Shown: positions 5,535 through 5,638 of the stretch, piece by piece
Layout: the number at the start of each line of letters is the position of its first letter
Position numbering within the stretch: position 1 is the stretch's first letter
Origin: Candidatus Latescibacterota bacterium
GTDB taxonomy: Bacteria > Latescibacterota > UBA2968 > GCA-2709665
Assembly (NCBI GenBank): GCA_012271065.1
Contig: JAAXHE010000114.1
Location: 1-5,638, forward strand
DNA: 5,638 bases
Direction: 5' to 3'
Translations under genes and position numbers: made by a program
The notes under the pieces: model-generated
Databases searched by the model: none
The model's input: only the letters and a program-made list of their open reading frames with translations
Told to the model about the DNA's origin: nothing

Positions 5535-5638
5535 AAACCTCCCGCTAAGTGATTGGTGGATGTTGTCTGGGTTCTCATCGTGTGTTTTATTGATCAATCC
5601 GGATCCAGTCAGAATCACACCTGTCCAAAATCGGTTTC
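5535..5638 (-). other. Region upstream of the porin gene; no promoter I can defend
   Basis: Contains the porin gene's GGGAGG site (5538-5543) and three overlapping or adjoining palindromes: TTGATCAA (5590-5597), ATCCGGAT (5597-5604) and GGATCC (5601-5606). A TGGACA that resembles a -35 box is present at the far upstream end, but no convincing -10 box follows at 16-18 bases. No Fur-box-like sequence is visible. The operon may start further upstream, outside the window. Confidence 0.3.

Noticed and set aside
5535..5618. 28-residue N-terminal extension of the porin
   Set aside because: The extension is hydrophilic and would bury the signal peptide; the ATG at 5534 has GGGAGG directly upstream and begins the signal peptide.

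Overview
The window holds one compact, one-strand gene set. Five complete genes all lie on the minus strand, and reading in the direction of transcription (high to low coordinates) they are: an outer-membrane beta-barrel/porin-like protein (4293-5534), an imelysin-family lipoprotein (3196-4272), a two-CXXCH di-heme oxidoreductase of the DUF1111/DHOR type (1699-3084), an exported protein with an EF-hand/dockerin-like loop followed by two tandem HmuY-like domains (381-1574), and a small cytoplasmic IsdG/HmoA-like antibiotic-biosynthesis-monooxygenase-fold protein (25-354). Gaps between genes are 20, 111, 124 and 26 bases, so an operon is likely, possibly with internal regulation in the two longer gaps. 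No tRNA, rRNA, CRISPR array or mobile element is visible.

Organism: several genes have strong Shine-Dalgarno sequences of the GGGAGG or GGAGG kind, two genes start with GTG, and base composition looks moderately GC-rich and even across the window. Lipoprotein and Sec signals plus a C-terminal Phe beta-barrel protein point to a diderm (Gram-negative) bacterium. HmuY-like domains are best known in Bacteroidota, while short exported proteins carrying a single D-x-D-G-S-G-x-V-D-F-x-D loop right after the signal peptide are frequent in uncultured FCB-group relatives such as Latescibacterota and in Gemmatimonadota. I infer an environmental FCB-superphylum bacterium, with low confidence on the phylum.

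How the parts may work together (inference): the barrel protein would sit in the outer membrane. The imelysin and the di-heme oxidoreductase would be envelope lipoproteins of the pair often found together in iron-related loci. The double HmuY protein would capture haem outside the cytoplasm. The small monooxygenase-fold protein keeps the Asn/Trp/His arrangement of IsdG-type haem-degrading enzymes and would open haem and release iron inside the cell. No TonB-dependent receptor or inner-membrane haem permease is inside the window, so the transport steps must be supplied by the barrel protein, by genes outside the window, or in some other way. The most unusual element is the EF-hand plus tandem HmuY architecture, in which the two domains are about 77 percent identical and the nucleotide differences in the sample I compared are silent.

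Non-coding parts: the two longer gaps (1575-1698 and 3085-3195) each contain inverted repeats. The first has a perfect 10-bp stem with a 6-base loop just upstream of the HmuY gene's ribosome binding site. The 104 bases upstream of the porin gene (5535-5638) hold its ribosome binding site and a cluster of short palindromes, but no promoter I can defend. The last 24 bases after the monooxygenase gene (1-24) show no terminator before the window ends.
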